DNA of 8,078 nt from Anaerolineaceae bacterium (GTDB taxonomy: Bacteria > Chloroflexota > Anaerolineae > Anaerolineales > Anaerolineaceae), in NCBI GenBank assembly GCA_017995665.1, contig JAGOIM010000063.1, positions 1 to 8,078 of the forward strand, given 5' to 3'. The notes under the pieces are model-generated. The model was given only the letters and a program-made list of their open reading frames with translations. It had not been told where the DNA came from and did not search any database. The position numbers were made by a program, and so were the translations under genes. This document shows positions 5,845-8,078 of the stretch, piece after piece. Positions within the stretch are counted from its first letter, which is position 1, and every line of letters begins with the position of its first letter.

Positions 5845-7470
5845 ATGACCGACATAACACCCTGGTACAAAGATGCTATTTTCATTGAACTCAACACACG
5901 CGCATTTAAGGATTCTGATGGCGATGGTTGGGGCGACCTGCCCGGCTTAACCAGCAAGCTGGACTACCTGAAAGCACTGGGCGTCGATGCAATTTGGCTT
6001 CTGCCGATTATGCCTTCGCCTCTACGTGATGACGGTTATGACGTGAGCGACTTTTGCAACATTTTCCCCGCCTATGGCACAATGGATGACTTCAAAACGC
6101 TCATGAACGAAGCCCATAAACGTGAATTAAAAATTATTGTCGAAATCATTCCCAATCACACTTCAGATCAGCATCCTTGGTTCCAGGCATCACGAGATCC
6201 AAACCACCCCGAACACCAAAAGTATCGCGATTTTTACGTTTGGTCTGACACCGACAAAAAATACGAGGATGCCCGGATTATCTTTTTGGATACCGAAAAA
6301 TCAAATTGGGCTTTTGACGAAAAACGTGGTCAATATTTTTGGCATCGCTTCTTTTCCAGTCAACCGGATTTAAATTATGACAATTCTGAGGTTCAGCAAG
6401 CCATGTTGGACACCGTCAAATTTTGGATTGATGCCGGAGCGGATGGCTTGCGAATCGATGCCCCGCCTTATCTGTTCGAACGCGAAGGCACCAACTGCGA
6501 AAACCTGCCCGAAACCCACCAGTTTTTGAAGCGAATGCGCAAATTTGTAGACGAATACAAAGCTGACACGCTCTTGGTTTCGGAAGCCAATCAATGGCCG
6601 GAGGATGTCATTGAATATTTTGGCAATGGCGACGAAATGCATATGAATTTCCACTTTCCCCTCATGCCCCGCCTTTTTATGGCACTGGCAAAGGGCGACC
6701 GCAGCCCGATTGAAGAAATTTTGGCTCGCACTCCTGCCTTACCCGAAGGCTGCCAGTGGGGATCTTTCTTGCGCTGCCACGACGAGCTTACCCTCGAAAT
6801 GGTTACCGAAGAGGAGAGACAATGGATGTGGGAAACTTATGCACCAAATAAAGCTATGCGCATCAATCTTGGCATTCGACGCCGTTTGGCACCCCTCATG
6901 GAGAATGACAGCCGCAAAATTCTGTTAATGCACTCAATGCTGCTGACGATGATTGGTTCACCCTTTCTTTATTATGGCGATGAAATTGGCATGGGCGACA
7001 ACATCGCGCTCCTTGACCGGAATGGTGTGCGCACGCCAATGCAATGGGACAATTCCCCCAATGCTGGTTTTTCTGAGGCTTCTGCCGACAAACTTTACGC
7101 CCCGCTCATCGACGATCCGGTTTATGGCTACACGAAGATAAATGTTGCCGCCCAGGAAGCCGACCCTGCTTCGTTGTTAAACCGAATTCGCCATCTAATT
7201 GCCGTCCGCAAGCAACATCCCCTCTTGGGACGAGGCGACTTTGAATGGAAATCGTTCAGCTTTGAAACCAAAGCTGTGGCATCTTATCAACGAAAGTATG
7301 AAGGTAAACGAATTGTTGTTTTGAACAATTTGCGCGACACCCCGGTAAGCGGTTGGATTCCGGAAACTGCCGATAAATTTGTTGACATCTTGACCGGAAA
7401 CGTCATCCACCCCGGAGATTACACCCTCCCACCTTACGGCTTCATCTGGATTAATCCGATTGAGCAGTAA
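5845..7470 (+). CDS. treS: Trehalose synthase (maltose alpha-D-glucosyltransferase), GH13 family
   Basis: This 541-residue cytoplasmic enzyme interconverts maltose and trehalose. It shows the GH13 barrel with TreS-specific stretches: WYKDAIFIELNTRAF near the start, LLPIMPSPLRDDGYD, NHTSDQHPWF with H105, the segment FYVWSDTDKKY, DTEKSNW, FFSSQPDLNYDN, EREGTNCENLPETH and NQWPEDVIEYFG. Expected catalytic residues are present: D205 as nucleophile in GLRIDA, E247 as acid/base in VSEANQW, and D313 in the HDELT motif. Residue 311, normally Asn before this His-Asp, is Cys. YYGDEIGMGDN and DRNGVRTPMQW are also typical. The length fits single-domain TreS without a fused maltokinase. The ATG at 5845 is chosen over an in-frame GTG at 5833 on ribosome-binding-site grounds. 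It follows the importer on the same strand after 149 bases, suggesting it processes the imported sugar. An alpha-glucosidase is the main alternative but fits the motifs less well. Confidence 0.92.
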   Translation: MTDITPWYKDAIFIELNTRAFKDSDGDGWGDLPGLTSKLDYLKALGVDAIWLLPIMPSPLRDDGYDVSDFCNIFPAYGTMDDFKTLMNEAHKRELKIIVEIIPNHTSDQHPWFQASRDPNHPEHQKYRDFYVWSDTDKKYEDARIIFLDTEKSNWAFDEKRGQYFWHRFFSSQPDLNYDNSEVQQAMLDTVKFWIDAGADGLRIDAPPYLFEREGTNCENLPETHQFLKRMRKFVDEYKADTLLVSEANQWPEDVIEYFGNGDEMHMNFHFPLMPRLFMALAKGDRSPIEEILARTPALPEGCQWGSFLRCHDELTLEMVTEEERQWMWETYAPNKAMRINLGIRRRLAPLMENDSRKILLMHSMLLTMIGSPFLYYGDEIGMGDNIALLDRNGVRTPMQWDNSPNAGFSEASADKLYAPLIDDPVYGYTKINVAAQEADPASLLNRIRHLIAVRKQHPLLGRGDFEWKSFSFETKAVASYQRKYEGKRIVVLNNLRDTPVSGWIPETADKFVDILTGNVIHPGDYTLPPYGFIWINPIEQ

Positions 7471-7477
7471 ACCATTG

Positions 7478-7483
7478 TATAAT
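7478..7483 (+). promoter_or_regulatory. Possible -10 element for the TPR gene
   Basis: A perfect TATAAT lies 7 bases after the treS stop and about 60 bases before the next start codon. No -35 is found at 16-18 bases upstream, and the region is AT-rich, so this may be chance. No treS terminator hairpin is seen in 7471-7543. Confidence 0.3.
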
Positions 7484-7543
7484 TAATTGATCAAGTCTAA
7501 GAAATCCAAAATAATTGCAGAATCCTTGAAAGGACTATTAAGA

Positions 7544-8078
7544 ATGGATAAAATTGACGAACTTTTTAAAATGATGGTTGAGCTGGATAATTCAAATTCA
7601 ACCCAACTACTGGCTTTGATTGGGTTCATAAACGGGTTGTTGAACGACCCAACCGTTGATCCAGGTTCTCAAGCTTTTTTAACTTCATTACGAACAAATC
7701 TTTGGCTTGACTTGTGGAAAGTGAATAAAGAGTATAAAATTCTCGAAAGTGCGATAAATCAAATCCAGAAATCGCTTGAAAAACAAGTGCTTTCTCCCCA
7801 GGATATTCATGCGATAGGGAGAGTCTTCTACATTTTTCTTTCCATACACAATGTTTCAAAGGATAGCAATATACTCAACGGTGCAATCTATTGGGGGAAG
7901 ATGTTTTCTTCTTTCGCCGATCAGGATTTCCCATATTACACCGATAGTCTCTGCGAACTGGCAGATCGGCTTGGAGATCGTTATCAGCTCAGCAGGAATG
8001 AGCAAGATCTGAATGAAAGCATCACATTCTATGAACAAGCGATAGCTTTTACCTCAGAGGAAGATGTGATTCGCCCAA
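7544..8078 (+). CDS. TPR-like repeat protein, N-terminal part, possibly a CHAT-type protein
   Basis: An open frame of 178 codons runs to the right edge without a stop. It begins at an ATG preceded by GAAAGGA (7528-7534) with nine bases between; the frame is closed by TAA at 7484 upstream. The protein is helical and soluble-looking, with no signal peptide or membrane segment. Residues about 138-170 (LADRLGDRYQLSRNEQDLNE onward to FYEQAIAFT) have the pattern of TPR units found in TPR-CHAT proteins: a helix with LG.RY, then DL..AI..Y..A. A weaker copy precedes it at about 109-130 (LNGAIYWGKMF). The first 100 residues are not recognised. It appears AT-richer than treS upstream. Function is unknown; whether a CHAT protease, a kinase or another domain follows cannot be seen. 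It need not belong to the sugar locus. Confidence 0.75.
   Translation, partial: MDKIDELFKMMVELDNSNSTQLLALIGFINGLLNDPTVDPGSQAFLTSLRTNLWLDLWKVNKEYKILESAINQIQKSLEKQVLSPQDIHAIGRVFYIFLSIHNVSKDSNILNGAIYWGKMFSSFADQDFPYYTDSLCELADRLGDRYQLSRNEQDLNESITFYEQAIAFTSEEDVIRP

Noticed and set aside
7487..7494. TTGATCAA palindrome after treS as an FNR/DNR-type site
   Set aside because: The half-sites lack the four-base spacer required by TTGAT-N4-ATCAA, and 8-bp palindromes are frequent in AT-rich DNA.
7626..8038. Two minus-strand frames opposite the right-end gene
   Set aside because: They have no ribosome binding sites or recognisable domains, while the + strand frame has a good start and a TPR pattern.
1..8078. 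CRISPR arrays, tRNA/rRNA genes, insertion sequences, attachment sites, phage genes
   Set aside because: No regularly spaced repeats, transposase or integrase frames, terminal inverted repeats or RNA gene signatures were seen by eye; short degenerate elements could be missed.

Overview
The window looks like a chromosomal segment of an anaerobic or facultatively anaerobic, moderate-GC bacterium. The gene set would fit a Chloroflexota/Anaerolineae-type organism: an oxygen-sensitive hybrid-cluster protein, an Agl-type alpha-glucoside importer, a trehalose synthase, and a TPR protein of the kind often fused to CHAT domains. That taxonomic guess is inference from gene content only. All genes after position 1200 lie on the + strand; the only minus-strand gene is hcp at the left edge.

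Layout: (1) 1-799, minus strand, the N-terminal 266 codons of a hybrid cluster protein (hcp), cut by the window edge. (2) 800-1214, a divergent intergenic region. Its right end carries a recognisable promoter (TTGACA at 1141), an 11-bp inverted repeat over the -10, and a CpG-centred palindrome TAACGCGCGTTA typical of LacI-family operators. (3) 1215-2246, a full-length LacI-family repressor. (4) 2319-5695, a carbohydrate ABC importer: lipoprotein binding protein, then two permeases of the AglF and AglG type. A perfect 12-bp hairpin with a GAAA loop sits between the binding protein and the permeases, and the permease genes overlap by ATGA. No ATPase gene is present. (5) 5696-5844, a short regulatory gap with a 10-bp perfect inverted repeat, an AAACGTTA operator-like site and a perfect TATAAT. 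(6) 5845-7470, a complete trehalose synthase (treS). (7) 7544-8078, the open 5' end of a TPR-like protein, cut by the right edge.

Inferred working model: the LacI-type repressor senses an alpha-glucoside and controls itself, the importer and perhaps treS. The importer brings in a disaccharide such as maltose or trehalose using an ATPase encoded elsewhere, and TreS interconverts maltose and trehalose in the cytoplasm. The importer-plus-treS locus is a coherent known type of sugar-uptake unit. I see no clearly new system. The points most worth a second look are the regulatory sites, a Cys replacing the usual Asn beside the catalytic His-Asp of TreS, and the incomplete TPR gene.
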